IMG/VR virus record: IMGVR_UViG_3300046519_000152
Location: 1 to 39,688 of that record
Length of the DNA stretch: 39,688 nucleotides
Reading direction: 5' to 3' (one strand)
Source: a virus
Of the stretch, positions 28,013 through 37,624 are shown piece after piece. The notes below the pieces were generated by a model. The model did not search any database and was not told the DNA's origin. It worked only from the letters and a program-made list of their open reading frames with translations. Made by a program: the position numbers and the translations under genes. How positions within the stretch are numbered: the stretch's first letter is position 1; each line of letters begins with the position of its first letter.

Positions 28013-31000
28013 ATGGGCGCAGCACAGCAGTTAGATATTCATGGCGCCAAGGGCGGCAGCACCACACCAAAGTCGCCAACAGAAGCCACCGACAGCCTGC
28101 GCTCAACGAACCTTGCAAAGATCCTGATTGCGGTCGGTGAGGGCGAGTTTGACGGCGTCCCTACGGCAAAGGACATCTACCTCGACAACACCCCGATCGA
28201 GGACGTGAACGGCAACGTCAACTTCCCAAATGTGCAATGGGAATGGCGTTCTGGCTCCGTCGAGCAGTCCTACATTCCCGGCATCCCGTCCGTTGAAAAC
28301 GAAACGACCGTCAACGTTGAGCTGCGCAACGACGCGCCATGGGTTCGCTCGATCACCAACGTTCAGCTTTCGGCTGCGCGCGTGCGCTTGGCGTGGCCAG
28401 CACTTCAGCAGCAGGACGATGAAGGCAACGTCGGCGGATACCGGATCGAATATGCAATCGACATCGCGACCGATGGCGGCGCTTATCAGCAGGTGTTGAG
28501 CGAAGCTGTCGACGGAAAGACCACCACCCGATACGAGCGTTCGCGCCGCGTCGACTTGCCGGCTGCAACCACTGGCTGGCAGATCCGCGTCCGCCGCATC
28601 ACCGCGAACCAGAACACCAACAAGGTCGCTGACACCATGCTGGTGGCTGGCTTGACTGAAGTCATCGACAAAAAGCTGCGCTACCCAAACACCGCTTTGC
28701 TCTACATCGAGTTCGATGCCGAGCAGTTCACCAACATTCCCGCCGTTACAGTCGACTGTAAGGCCAAGAAGTGGCAGGTACCGAGCAACTACGATCCTGT
28801 CGCACGAACCTACACGGGAGTGTGGGACGGCACATTCAAGGAGGATTGGACCAACAACGCAGCCTGGATAACTTTCGGCGTCTGCACTGAAGACCGGTTC
28901 GGCCTGGGCAAGCGCATCAAACCCTTCATGGTCGACAAGTGGGAACTGTACCGGATCGCGCAGTACTGCGATGTGATGGTGTCCAATGGGGTGGGTGGCC
29001 AAGAGCCGCTATTTCTTTGCGACATGAACATCCAGGGGAAGTCCGACGCTTGGGGACTGCTGCGCGATATTTCTGCGATCTATCGCGGCATGACCTATTG
29101 GGCCCAAGGTCAGCTTGTGATGCAAGCAGACATGCCGCGCGCGCAGGATTTCGATTACGTCTTTACCCGCTCAAACGTGATCGACGGCAAGTTTTCCTAC
29201 GGTAGTGCCTCCTCTAAAACCCGCTACACCCGCGCGATCGTCAGTTACGATAATCCGGCGAACAACTACGACACCGACGTCGTCGCCTATTCCGACCTGC
29301 CACTACAGCGCCGATTTGGCGACAAGCCAGTGGAGATCAGCGCAATTGGTTGCACTCGCGCATCCGAAGCGCAGCGCCGCGGCAAGTGGGTGGTACTGAC
29401 CAACAACTTCGACCGCACCGTCAGCTTCAAGACCGGCATGGAGGGTGCAATCCCTCTGCCTGGCTACATCATCCCGGTTGCCGACTCGCTGTTGGCAGGC
29501 CGGGAGATCGGCGGGCGCATCTCGGCCGTTGCCGGGCGCGTCGTGACGCTGGACCGTGACACCCAGGCGAAGGCGGGCGACCGTCTGATCGTCAACCTGC
29601 CAAGCGGCAAAGCCGAGGCTCGCACCGTTCAATCGGTCGCCGGGCGCGCCGTGACTGTCACGACCGCCTACAGCGAGACCCCTGTCGCCCAGCTGCAATG
29701 GGCGATCGATGCTGATGATCTGGCAATCCCGCTGTATCGCGTGATGAGCACCAAGCGCACCACCGAGGGCGATTACGAAATCACGGCTTTGCAGTATGAG
29801 CCAAGCAAGTTCGCGGCGATCGACACCGGCGCGCGCCTGGAAGAACGCCCGATCAGTGTGATCCCGATCACCGTCGTTCCGGCGCCGGCGAGTGTGACGC
29901 TGACGTCGACCTCGGCCGTGTCGCAAGGCATCGCGGTCACCACCATGACGATCGCCTGGCCCCCGGTTAGCGGCGCAGTGGCGTACGACGTGGAGTGGCG
30001 CAAAGACAACGGCAACTGGATCTCCGTCCAGCGCACCGGCATGACCAACGTCGACATCACCGGCATCTACTCGGGCGGCTACCTCGCTCGCGTGCGTGCG
30101 GTGAGCGCATACGACATCACCTCGATTTGGAAAAGCTCGAACCTCACTCAGCTGAATGGCAAAGAAGGCCTGCCGCCAGCGGTGACCTCGCTCACCACCA
30201 CCAGTCTGCTGTTTGGTATCGGCCTGAAATGGACCTTCCCCGCCGGCGCGGAAGACACCCAGCGCACCGAGATCTGGTACAGCCAGTCGCCGACGCTGGA
30301 AACCGCGACCAAACTGGCGGACCTGTCGTACCCGCAATCCGACTATTCGTTGCAGCAGCTCAAAGCCGCCATCACGTTGTTTTTCTGGGCGCGCCTGGTG
30401 GACCGTTCCGGCAACGTCGGTCCGTGGTATCCAGCTGGCAACGGCGTGGCCGGGCAAACGAGCTCCGATGCTGACGCCATCCTCGATCTGCTCGTGGGCG
30501 AGATCACCGAGAGCCAACTTGGCCAGGAGTTGCTTTCCGATATCCAGACTGGCGGCTCAGGTCCTGGCTCTATCAGTGAGCGCCTGACCGAGATTGACGG
30601 AGAACTGATCGACCTCGGCAATCAGTCGATCGCGATCCGCGACAATCTGCAAAGTCAGATCACCTCAGTCAACGGCACGCTGACGTCCGTAAAAAATGAC
30701 CTTCAAGGTCAGATCACCGCGGCGAACGGCGCCCTCACGTCTGTAAAAAATGACCTGCAGGGACAGATCACAGCGGCCAACACTGCAATCACCGCCACCA
30801 ACACCGCGTTGAACGCAGCGAAGACCAACCTGCAATCGCAGATTGACGCCGTGAACGTGATCGCGGGCTCTCTGCCGTACAAGGCGAGCAGCACCTACAC
30901 GACCGGAAAAGCGACTCTCGGCTCTGACGGGATCATCTATCAGGCGACGCAGAACGTCCCGATCAACACGCCGCCGCCGAACACCACCTACTGGCTGAAC

Positions 31001-34000
31001 ATCGGCCAGGCCGCCGCCGCAGGTTCTGCGCTCAGCACTCGCGTGCAAACTCTCGAGACTCGCGCGACCAGCATCGAAGGCGTGAATAGCACGCAGGCGA
31101 CGCAAATCACCGGCCTGACCAGCTCTGTCGCCAACAAGGCAGACGCGTCGGCGGTCACGTCGCTGAACACTCGCGTGACCACTGCCGAGGGCAACATCTC
31201 CTCCCAGGGCAATGCGATCACCGGCCTGACGAACACTGTCGCGGGCAAGGCTGATTCGACCACTGTCACGAACCTGACCAACACCGTGACGCAGCAAGGG
31301 ACGGCGATCACGGCGCAGGGAACGGCGATCACTGGCATCACTGCCAGCTTGGGTGACGTAGGCGGGCAAAACCTGTTCTACAACCCGTCGTTGGATTACA
31401 TGCTGGCGGGCGGCTCGACTGTGGTCGCCGACGGCTGGGGCGTGACCAATGCCAACGGCTCGACCAACACTCCGAGCGTGGTTGCCTCGACCTTGGACCC
31501 GAAGGGCAAAGCTCAGCGCATTGATCTGGTAACGAGCGGCACCGGTTATGCCGATCTGACGCCGTTCACTGTTCGTCGTCCGTCGTTGTCAGCAGGTCAG
31601 AACGTCATGCTCTCCGCCTACGTGCGCGGTACCGCTGGTATCGCGGTCCGGATGTACATGCAACCGCTGAACGCTGCGGGCGCGACACTCGGAACGAAGA
31701 CCGGCCCGACAGTTGTAATGACCGGCGAGTGGCTCCGCATTCCGCTGGACTACGCGGCGCTACCTGCGAACACCGCATCCATGCACTGCATCTTTCGTCA
31801 GGGCGCGGCAATAGGCGGGACAGTCACAAGCGGTTTCGTCGAGTGGGATCGCCTGCAACTGCAACTCGGCACAGTGGTTACGGGCTGGCAGGACAACACC
31901 GGCACGATTTCTACCGACGTGGCCGCGAATGCTACGGCGACGACGGCACTCACTGGCCGCGTGGCGACTGTCGAGGGCAGCGTTACCAGTCAGGGAACGG
32001 CAATCACCACCCTGACGAACAACGTGACGCTGGCAGGCGGGCAAAACCTGCTGCCAAACCCATCGCTTGACCGCGAAAGCACAACTGCGGGCTTGGCACT
32101 GGGCTGGCGCACTGGCGTGGGCTCTGGAACCACCGCTGTTCGATCCCTCGTCGCCTCCACCTTGGACCCGAAAGGCAAGGCACAGCGCCTGGATATGACC
32201 GGCTTGAGCACTGGCGCGACCGCATACGTCGACTATGCCCTGACCGGCTCCGTCGCTGACGGCTACCTGGCAAGCGCATCGGTCGGACAGGTAATGACCA
32301 TGTCCGGGAACTGGCGTGCGACTGTCGGCCTGACTGTTCAACTGTTCTTCCAGTGGAAAAACGCGGCGGGCGGAACAATCAGCACCGACGGCGCTACTTC
32401 TTTCGCCTCAACTGGCGACTGGCAACGCGGATTCCGGACTGCCGCCGCTGCCCCCGTTGGAACCGTCGCCGTGGATCTGCTGTATAGAGTTCGCGGGGCA
32501 ACCGCCACCGCGGTCGATGGTTTTATTGAATTCGACCGCATGCAACTCGAGATCGGCTCACTTACCGGGTGGCGCGATAACAACTCGCTGGACGCGGTCG
32601 ACCTGACTGCGAACGCTGCGGCAACTACCGCGCTGACAACCCGCGTAACGAGCGCAGAAAGCACGCTTTCTACTCAGTCTGGTCAGATCACCACCCTGAC
32701 CAACGACGTTGCCGGCAAGGCAAGCTCGGCGACTGTAGCCGCGCTTGACTCGCGCGTAACAACGGCGGAGGGGAATATTGACTCTCAGGGCTCGGCAATT
32801 ACGAACCTGACGAACACTGTCGCCGGTAAAGCTGACGCGTCCGCCTTGAATGCCCTGACGACTCGCGTGACGAGCGCAGAGGGCACGATCACAAGCCAGG
32901 GCAACTCGATCACCGGCTTGACCAGCACGGTCAACAACAAGGCCGACGCATCCGCCGTCACTGCCTTGACTACCCGCGTGACCGCGACCGAGAGCAAAAA
33001 CAGCTCGCAAGATTCTACGATCACTAGTCAAGGGACGGCGATCACCAATCTGCAAAACGCCCTGCCAGGCAAGGCAGATGCGTCCGCTGTGACCGCGTTG
33101 ACTACTCGCGTTTCGAACGCCGAGGGGACGCTTTCTAGTCAGGGATCGGCGATCACCAGCCTGACCAACACCGTTAACGGCAAGGCCGATGCATCTACAG
33201 TGACGAACCTGTCAAACACGGTCACGGCGCAGGGCAACACCATTACCGCGCAAGGGACCGCGATCACTGGCATCAACGCTACGCTGGCAAACATCGGGGG
33301 CGAAGGCGCGAACCTGATCCCTGCGGAATACAGCTCGTTCACTTCGGTCGTGCCGAGCATGGCCAAACAAGGGGTTGTTGCACTTGCCGTCGAAGCCGAT
33401 AGCACCGCCTATTCCGGTTATTTACTGAAGGCTAGCACTACCACTTCCTCGACAGGTTACCTCTACCTCGGGGACGTCAGCGGGACTGATTACAACCTGC
33501 GGCTGACACCGAACGGTAAGTACATCTTTTCGTTTTGGGCAAAAGGCAGCGCCGCTCACAGTATTAGCGTGCGCCTTCGCTTCCCGGTAGCGGGCGGCGG
33601 CGTTAGCGAGTTTGTTGTAGGCACGGTGCCTGTCGGCACGGACCTTGCGCGCTTGAGCGTTGCCATTACCGCTTCCGCGACGCTGGTTAGCCAAGCGGTA
33701 ATAGTGCTGTACACGCAGAACACCGCCGCCATCGGCGACACATGGTTCGACGGGTTCATGCTTGAGCAGCAAGTCGGCACCGGCAGCGCTCCAAGCAACT
33801 TTATTCCTGGGCCGTCCACCCGTCAGTCTGCCGCCAACGCAACCGCGACCACCGCACTGACAGGCCGCGTCACGACCGTCGAGGGCACCGTTAGCACGCA
33901 GTCGAATCAGATCACGGCGCTGACAAACAATTTGACGAACAGCGGCGGCGACAACCTGCTACCGAACAGCTCGTTCGAGGATATGGCGACCACTCTCCGC

Positions 34001-36094
34001 CCTAAATACTGGCAAGTGGGCGGGAGCGCCTCGTGGACCGATTCCGTTCCTGCTTCGCCGCTGACCTTGAGCACGCAGTCGTATCGCGCTACATCTGCGG
34101 CGGCGGTTCCGGTTGCGGGAACGCTTGAAATTCGATTTAACACCGCAGAGGGTCCACGTCCGAAAGTCACTGGCGGCAACACCTACACGCTCAGCTCTTT
34201 CATCCGTGGATCGACTGGCGGCTTCCGTATCTCGATGTACATTCAGTTCATGAACGCGGCAGGGACAGTGCTCAGCACTCCCACGATGACCGAAACCCTC
34301 GTGACTGACACGTTCACCCGCTACACGCTGACCGGCGTCGCTCCGGCGCTTGCTGTGAGCGCAAACGTGTACGCCGTGCGGATCTTTAACCGCACTGCCG
34401 CCGCCGCTGATATGTTCGTCGAAGTCGACAACGTCCAGTTTCAGGAAGGCCCGGTAGCGACCGCGTATAGCCCTTCAATCAAAATCGCTCTCGATGCACA
34501 GTCCGCAGCGACCGCCGCTCTGACCTCCCAGGTCACGCAGCAAGGGACTGACATCACCAGCGCATCGACACGCGTCACCAATCTGGAAAACAGCGTCAAC
34601 AACGCTACGACCGGCCTGGCGACCAAAGCGAGCAGCGCCGCACTTGATTCCCTGACGTCGACCGTCACGACTCAGGGAACCAACATCACCAGCGCGACAA
34701 ACCGCGTGACGACTCTCGAGAACAGCGTGAACAACGCCTCGACCGGTCTGGCGACGAAGGCAAGCAGCACGGCCCTCAACTCGCTGTCTGGAACCGTAAC
34801 GACTCAGGGCAACACGATCACGTCTCAAGGGACCGCGATCACGAACCTGGCCAACACGGTCAACAGCACCACTGACGGTCTGGCAACGAAGGCGAGTGCC
34901 GCGGCGCTCACGGCCGTGACCAGCCGCGTGACCGCCGTCGAGGGCGTCAACACCAGCCAGTCGACCAGCATCACGAACCTCACGAACTCGATCAACTCGA
35001 TCCAGGGCGATCTAAATGGCTCGGAGCTGGACGCGGCGCCGGGGGCGAACTGGAACTTTGACGGTTCGCTCGACGGATGGTTTGGGCAGAACGCCTCCGT
35101 GGCACTGGTCGGAACCAGTTCTATGCGCGTCACGGCGTCGACGGCCAACCCGATTGCCGCTTGCGGCAACCTGTCGATCGTGGGCGGTCGTTACAACATC
35201 GTGCGGGCCAAGATTACCCGCCGCACGGCCAACGCTGCGGACTGGAACGGCATCCTCTACTACGCCACGCCTGGGCATGGCGTCAGCTCGAGCTATTACA
35301 AAGCGTCGGCAAACCCGAACATCGCCGTCGACGCCAGCGCAATCGTAGAATGGGATATGTCGGCGCTGACTGCGGGCGGCGCGGACTGGATGAACAACAC
35401 GATCAACACGCTCCGCTTCGACCTCGGCACGCGCACAGACAGCGTTTTTGATATCGACTGGATCGTGGTCGGGCGTAAAGGCCCCGGCGCATCGAGCCAG
35501 GCTCTGTCGTCCCTGTCGTCGACCGTGACTCAGCAAGGCACTACGCTGACCTCTCAGGCGTCGGCAATCACGAACCTGAACACGACTGTCGGCAATCAGG
35601 GCGCGGCGTTGCAGATCCAGGCGCAGGCAATCGGCGACACGGCGGGCAAGGTTTCCAGCTCGTACACCGTCAAGCTGCAAGCTATGACCGACGGCCGTCA
35701 GTTCATGGCGGGATTCGGGATTGGCCTCGATAACAGCTCAGGCGTAACGCAGTCGCAAGTCATATTCAACGCTGACACGTTCGCGGTGCTAAATGGCAGC
35801 GCCGACCTCAATAACGGTGGCCGGGTGGTGTCGCCTTTCGTTATCGAGGGCGGACAGGTTTTTATGTCCGACGCCGTAATTAAGAAGGCAACTATCACCA
35901 ATGCGATAATTGGGTCGACAATTTATTCGCAGACCTTCACGTCGTATGGGCAACCTGTGATGACCACCGACTACAACAGCGGCATGATCACTATCCAAAA
36001 TAAAGCGACCCAAGGCCGATACATGTTCATTCGTGACGACGGCATCTTTATGGTGTCCGGCGGCGTCGTTATGGTGGAATTGAGCTTGGCGTAG
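28013..36094 (+). CDS. Giant tail-tip/host-specificity protein, lambda gpJ-like (2693 aa)
   Basis: ATG 28013 after GGAGAAAAGC. Residues ~1-620 form the gpJ hub (ILIAVGEGEFDGVPTAKDIY, then QRGKWVVLTNNFDRTVSFKT). Two fibronectin III-like domains follow (~625-715 and ~720-815). ~880-955 is a coiled coil with an 18-aa duplication (SVKNDLQGQITAAN twice), then a short aromatic module ~957-1000 (YKASSTYTTGKATLGSDG), like chitin-binding CBM5. From ~1000 to 2540, five jelly-roll-like modules of ~150-185 residues (starting ~1114, 1341, 1763, 1978, 2341; G-xx-NL-NPS/F motif) alternate with Ser/Thr/Gln-rich coiled-coil linkers. The C-terminal ~150 residues are a DUF1983-like end. Lambda gpJ has about 1130 aa, so this one is more than twice as long. 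It contacts the receptor. Confidence 0.93.
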   Translation: MGAAQQLDIHGAKGGSTTPKSPTEATDSLRSTNLAKILIAVGEGEFDGVPTAKDIYLDNTPIEDVNGNVNFPNVQWEWRSGSVEQSYIPGIPSVENETTVNVELRNDAPWVRSITNVQLSAARVRLAWPALQQQDDEGNVGGYRIEYAIDIATDGGAYQQVLSEAVDGKTTTRYERSRRVDLPAATTGWQIRVRRITANQNTNKVADTMLVAGLTEVIDKKLRYPNTALLYIEFDAEQFTNIPAVTVDCKAKKWQVPSNYDPVARTYTGVWDGTFKEDWTNNAAWITFGVCTEDRFGLGKRIKPFMVDKWELYRIAQYCDVMVSNGVGGQEPLFLCDMNIQGKSDAWGLLRDISAIYRGMTYWAQGQLVMQADMPRAQDFDYVFTRSNVIDGKFSYGSASSKTRYTRAIVSYDNPANNYDTDVVAYSDLPLQRRFGDKPVEISAIGCTRASEAQRRGKWVVLTNNFDRTVSFKTGMEGAIPLPGYIIPVADSLLAGREIGGRISAVAGRVVTLDRDTQAKAGDRLIVNLPSGKAEARTVQSVAGRAVTVTTAYSETPVAQLQWAIDADDLAIPLYRVMSTKRTTEGDYEITALQYEPSKFAAIDTGARLEERPISVIPITVVPAPASVTLTSTSAVSQGIAVTTMTIAWPPVSGAVAYDVEWRKDNGNWISVQRTGMTNVDITGIYSGGYLARVRAVSAYDITSIWKSSNLTQLNGKEGLPPAVTSLTTTSLLFGIGLKWTFPAGAEDTQRTEIWYSQSPTLETATKLADLSYPQSDYSLQQLKAAITLFFWARLVDRSGNVGPWYPAGNGVAGQTSSDADAILDLLVGEITESQLGQELLSDIQTGGSGPGSISERLTEIDGELIDLGNQSIAIRDNLQSQITSVNGTLTSVKNDLQGQITAANGALTSVKNDLQGQITAANTAITATNTALNAAKTNLQSQIDAVNVIAGSLPYKASSTYTTGKATLGSDGIIYQATQNVPINTPPPNTTYWLNIGQAAAAGSALSTRVQTLETRATSIEGVNSTQATQITGLTSSVANKADASAVTSLNTRVTTAEGNISSQGNAITGLTNTVAGKADSTTVTNLTNTVTQQGTAITAQGTAITGITASLGDVGGQNLFYNPSLDYMLAGGSTVVADGWGVTNANGSTNTPSVVASTLDPKGKAQRIDLVTSGTGYADLTPFTVRRPSLSAGQNVMLSAYVRGTAGIAVRMYMQPLNAAGATLGTKTGPTVVMTGEWLRIPLDYAALPANTASMHCIFRQGAAIGGTVTSGFVEWDRLQLQLGTVVTGWQDNTGTISTDVAANATATTALTGRVATVEGSVTSQGTAITTLTNNVTLAGGQNLLPNPSLDRESTTAGLALGWRTGVGSGTTAVRSLVASTLDPKGKAQRLDMTGLSTGATAYVDYALTGSVADGYLASASVGQVMTMSGNWRATVGLTVQLFFQWKNAAGGTISTDGATSFASTGDWQRGFRTAAAAPVGTVAVDLLYRVRGATATAVDGFIEFDRMQLEIGSLTGWRDNNSLDAVDLTANAAATTALTTRVTSAESTLSTQSGQITTLTNDVAGKASSATVAALDSRVTTAEGNIDSQGSAITNLTNTVAGKADASALNALTTRVTSAEGTITSQGNSITGLTSTVNNKADASAVTALTTRVTATESKNSSQDSTITSQGTAITNLQNALPGKADASAVTALTTRVSNAEGTLSSQGSAITSLTNTVNGKADASTVTNLSNTVTAQGNTITAQGTAITGINATLANIGGEGANLIPAEYSSFTSVVPSMAKQGVVALAVEADSTAYSGYLLKASTTTSSTGYLYLGDVSGTDYNLRLTPNGKYIFSFWAKGSAAHSISVRLRFPVAGGGVSEFVVGTVPVGTDLARLSVAITASATLVSQAVIVLYTQNTAAIGDTWFDGFMLEQQVGTGSAPSNFIPGPSTRQSAANATATTALTGRVTTVEGTVSTQSNQITALTNNLTNSGGDNLLPNSSFEDMATTLRPKYWQVGGSASWTDSVPASPLTLSTQSYRATSAAAVPVAGTLEIRFNTAEGPRPKVTGGNTYTLSSFIRGSTGGFRISMYIQFMNAAGTVLSTPTMTETLVTDTFTRYTLTGVAPALAVSANVYAVRIFNRTAAAADMFVEVDNVQFQEGPVATAYSPSIKIALDAQSAATAALTSQVTQQGTDITSASTRVTNLENSVNNATTGLATKASSAALDSLTSTVTTQGTNITSATNRVTTLENSVNNASTGLATKASSTALNSLSGTVTTQGNTITSQGTAITNLANTVNSTTDGLATKASAAALTAVTSRVTAVEGVNTSQSTSITNLTNSINSIQGDLNGSELDAAPGANWNFDGSLDGWFGQNASVALVGTSSMRVTASTANPIAACGNLSIVGGRYNIVRAKITRRTANAADWNGILYYATPGHGVSSSYYKASANPNIAVDASAIVEWDMSALTAGGADWMNNTINTLRFDLGTRTDSVFDIDWIVVGRKGPGASSQALSSLSSTVTQQGTTLTSQASAITNLNTTVGNQGAALQIQAQAIGDTAGKVSSSYTVKLQAMTDGRQFMAGFGIGLDNSSGVTQSQVIFNADTFAVLNGSADLNNGGRVVSPFVIEGGQVFMSDAVIKKATITNAIIGSTIYSQTFTSYGQPVMTTDYNSGMITIQNKATQGRYMFIRDDGIFMVSGGVVMVELSLA
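30682..30790 (+). repeat. Tandem 54-bp repeat in gpJ coiled coil
   Basis: ACGTCCGTAAAAAATGACC at 30683 and ACGTCTGTAAAAAATGACC at 30737 start two copies of a 54-bp unit encoding SVKNDLQGQITAANG. The run of six adenines is shared. It extends the rod in heptad-like steps of 18 residues. Confidence 0.75.
31120..35640 (+). repeat. Degenerate coding repeat family in gpJ linkers
   Basis: Peptide units like NKADASAVTALTTRVTATE, GKADASTVTNLSNTVTAQG and TKASSAALDSLTSTVTTQG recur in clusters at about 31120-31350, 32600-33290, 33830-33930, 34490-35010 and 35490-35640, each ~22-30 residues. They encode beta-to-helix linkers between the jelly-roll modules. At DNA level copies differ at many synonymous sites (compare 32939-32980 with 33071-33112: same 14 residues, 9 synonymous codon changes). 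Confidence 0.75.
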
Positions 36095-36107
36095 GGGAGG
36101 GCGACAA

Positions 36108-36413
36108 ATGCCAGGACTTATAGTTAGAAATCCTCAGGGAGTCGTCATCCTGGACATGACGATGCAGATCAGTCAGAGCATGGGCTCGGTAGATACTGGC
36201 GGTGCGGCGGGGTCGATGGCAATCCCGGCGCCGCCTCCGGGCAAGCAGGCCTATTACGTCATTGTTCCGCTCGTTGACATGCAGAGGGAAAAAGGAAAAA
36301 GGCCATCGGTTTCAATAGTGAACAATGCTCTCTACTGGTCCTACTCATTTAACCCCGAACCGACGTGGGGATACTTCGCAGCCAATTGTCGAATCTATTA
36401 CGGATGCTACTGA
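36108..36413 (+). CDS. Tail-tip accessory protein (101 aa)
   Basis: ATG 36108 behind GGGGAGGG. Begins MPGLIVRNPQGVVILDMTMQ and continues ISQSMGSVDTGGAAGSMAIP, a pattern seen in small tail proteins that follow gpJ in Pseudomonas phages. The C-terminus is aromatic (YWSYSFNPEPTWGYFAANCR). It shares its opening (M-P-x-LIVR-x-x-GVV-x-D) with the next gene, so the two are probably related by duplication. Likely located at the tip or involved in receptor recognition; not proven. Confidence 0.72.
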   Translation: MPGLIVRNPQGVVILDMTMQISQSMGSVDTGGAAGSMAIPAPPPGKQAYYVIVPLVDMQREKGKRPSVSIVNNALYWSYSFNPEPTWGYFAANCRIYYGCY

Positions 36414-37274
36414 ATGCCGAGCCTCATAGTACGAAAGCAGAGCGGTGTCGTTCTTTTTGACTCGAAGTACATCGTTCACGGCCTGGTCAAAAGTGGATAT
36501 CTCCAAACTGACGACGTATGGCAGCGAAAAATCATCCGTGCGAGCAATGTGGACCCGAACCTTGGCTCCAGCTGGGTAGACGGCGGGCTGCCAGGTGATC
36601 CGATGTACTCGATCACGGTGAACAACTGCATATCGCCGATCTGCTTCATCGTCGGGAAAGGATGCCTGCAAGGGACAACGCGCTCTGGCAACACGATGAA
36701 ATTTATTTACAGCGGCGGTGACACCAATACAAAGGCTTATGTCTTCGACATGATGCAAGACAATCTGCCGGGGACTGCTTTTCTGAAGTTGCGTAACGAA
36801 ACGGGCGTTGTAACTTTCAACTCTCTGCAGGTTCCGTTGAACATCGCGTACGCAATTCAACCGCCGGGCCCGAGCGCCGTAGATAGGTTCGGACGCCCAC
36901 AATCGCCTTATGATGGCGCGAACTGGCAAATCATCCGTCAGCAGAGCTCAAACGGCGTTCCGATTCTGCATTCCGTTTTAGAGATCGCCCTGACGCCTAG
37001 TATCGAATATGCCGCCTTTCTCAACTATTCGCGAACCTGCACTGGGTATTGGGCCAGCACAGGCGCTAACGTGCAGATTGTTGGTATGTCCGAAGGCGCA
37101 TACGGGCGCGTCGGCGGGATAAGTTTCATGTTCGGCGCTGCTGGCGCTACAACAACTGCCGGCCCTTCGGACGTTAGTTATTCGCTGCCAGCTTCAGTAA
37201 ATAACGTTCCCACTGATAGATATCCGCTTGCGCTGGTAATCCCAACCGGCAACTTGCCATTTCCATTCGGTTAA
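36414..37274 (+). CDS. Tail-tip/fibre-like protein paralogous at its N-terminus (286 aa)
   Basis: ATG directly after the previous stop (TGAATG). Opens MPSLIVRKQSGVVLFDSKYI, a clear relative of the preceding protein's start, then diverges into a larger beta-rich domain with many Gly/Asn/Tyr (AFLKLRNETGVVTFNSLQVP, later SFMFGAAGATTTAGPSDVSY). The weak ribosome-binding site suggests translation by coupling. Probably a short tail-tip protein or a receptor-binding variant. Base composition is less GC-rich than in gpJ. Confidence 0.72.
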   Translation: MPSLIVRKQSGVVLFDSKYIVHGLVKSGYLQTDDVWQRKIIRASNVDPNLGSSWVDGGLPGDPMYSITVNNCISPICFIVGKGCLQGTTRSGNTMKFIYSGGDTNTKAYVFDMMQDNLPGTAFLKLRNETGVVTFNSLQVPLNIAYAIQPPGPSAVDRFGRPQSPYDGANWQIIRQQSSNGVPILHSVLEIALTPSIEYAAFLNYSRTCTGYWASTGANVQIVGMSEGAYGRVGGISFMFGAAGATTTAGPSDVSYSLPASVNNVPTDRYPLALVIPTGNLPFPFG

Positions 37275-37316
37275 CATGCATCACCCCACTGAAATAAACC
37301 CACTCGGAGAAACACC

Positions 37317-37544
37317 ATGCCTTTCATTGTTATCAATTCCAGCAACGCCTTCGATCCATCCAACCAAATCGAATACGCAACTGCTGACGATGCCGACACC
37401 AAAGCTCGCGAGCTGCTGCAGGCCAACCCCCAGGCAAGCGTACGGACCGCCCAGTTGCTAAACACCTACTCCGCGAAAGTGACCATCACCTCGAAAGCGG
37501 TGCCAGAGGCACCTGCCGTTCAAGAGCCCGCTGCCACGGCATGA
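37317..37544 (+). CDS. Small protein at end of tail operon (75 aa)
   Basis: ATG 37317 behind CGGAGA. N-terminal beta-then-helix (MPFIVINSSNAFDPSNQIEY, DDADTKARELLQANPQASVR) and a low-complexity Pro/Ala/Glu tail. Its position after the fibre-like genes and before a terminator marks it as the last gene of the tail operon. It may be a chaperone or connector of the tail fibres; function unknown. Confidence 0.62.
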   Translation: MPFIVINSSNAFDPSNQIEYATADDADTKARELLQANPQASVRTAQLLNTYSAKVTITSKAVPEAPAVQEPAATA

Positions 37545-37560
37545 ACTGAGAACAGTCGAT

Positions 37561-37581
37561 GCCCGCCATGTGCGGGCTTTT
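37561..37581 (+). terminator. Rho-independent terminator ending tail operon
   Basis: GCCCGC (37561-37566) pairs with GCGGGC (37572-37577), followed by T4. A second perfect inverted repeat, TTTGGGGA (37579-37586) and TCCCCAAA (37609-37616), follows in the gap between this operon and the convergent regulator gene. Confidence 0.85.
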
Positions 37582-37624
37582 GGGGAAGCGGCTTCAGTTG
37601 TCTGCCACTCCCCAAAGACCTCAC

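Noticed and set aside
29303-30517. 404-aa leftward frame inside gpJ
   Set aside because: Antisense shadow with His/Arg/Gly-rich composition and no start signal; the gpJ frame is continuous on the other strand.
31120-35640. Regular repeats that could look like CRISPR or a minisatellite
   Set aside because: They lie in frame within a continuous coding sequence, vary in length and differ mainly at synonymous sites; no conserved direct repeat with unique spacers.
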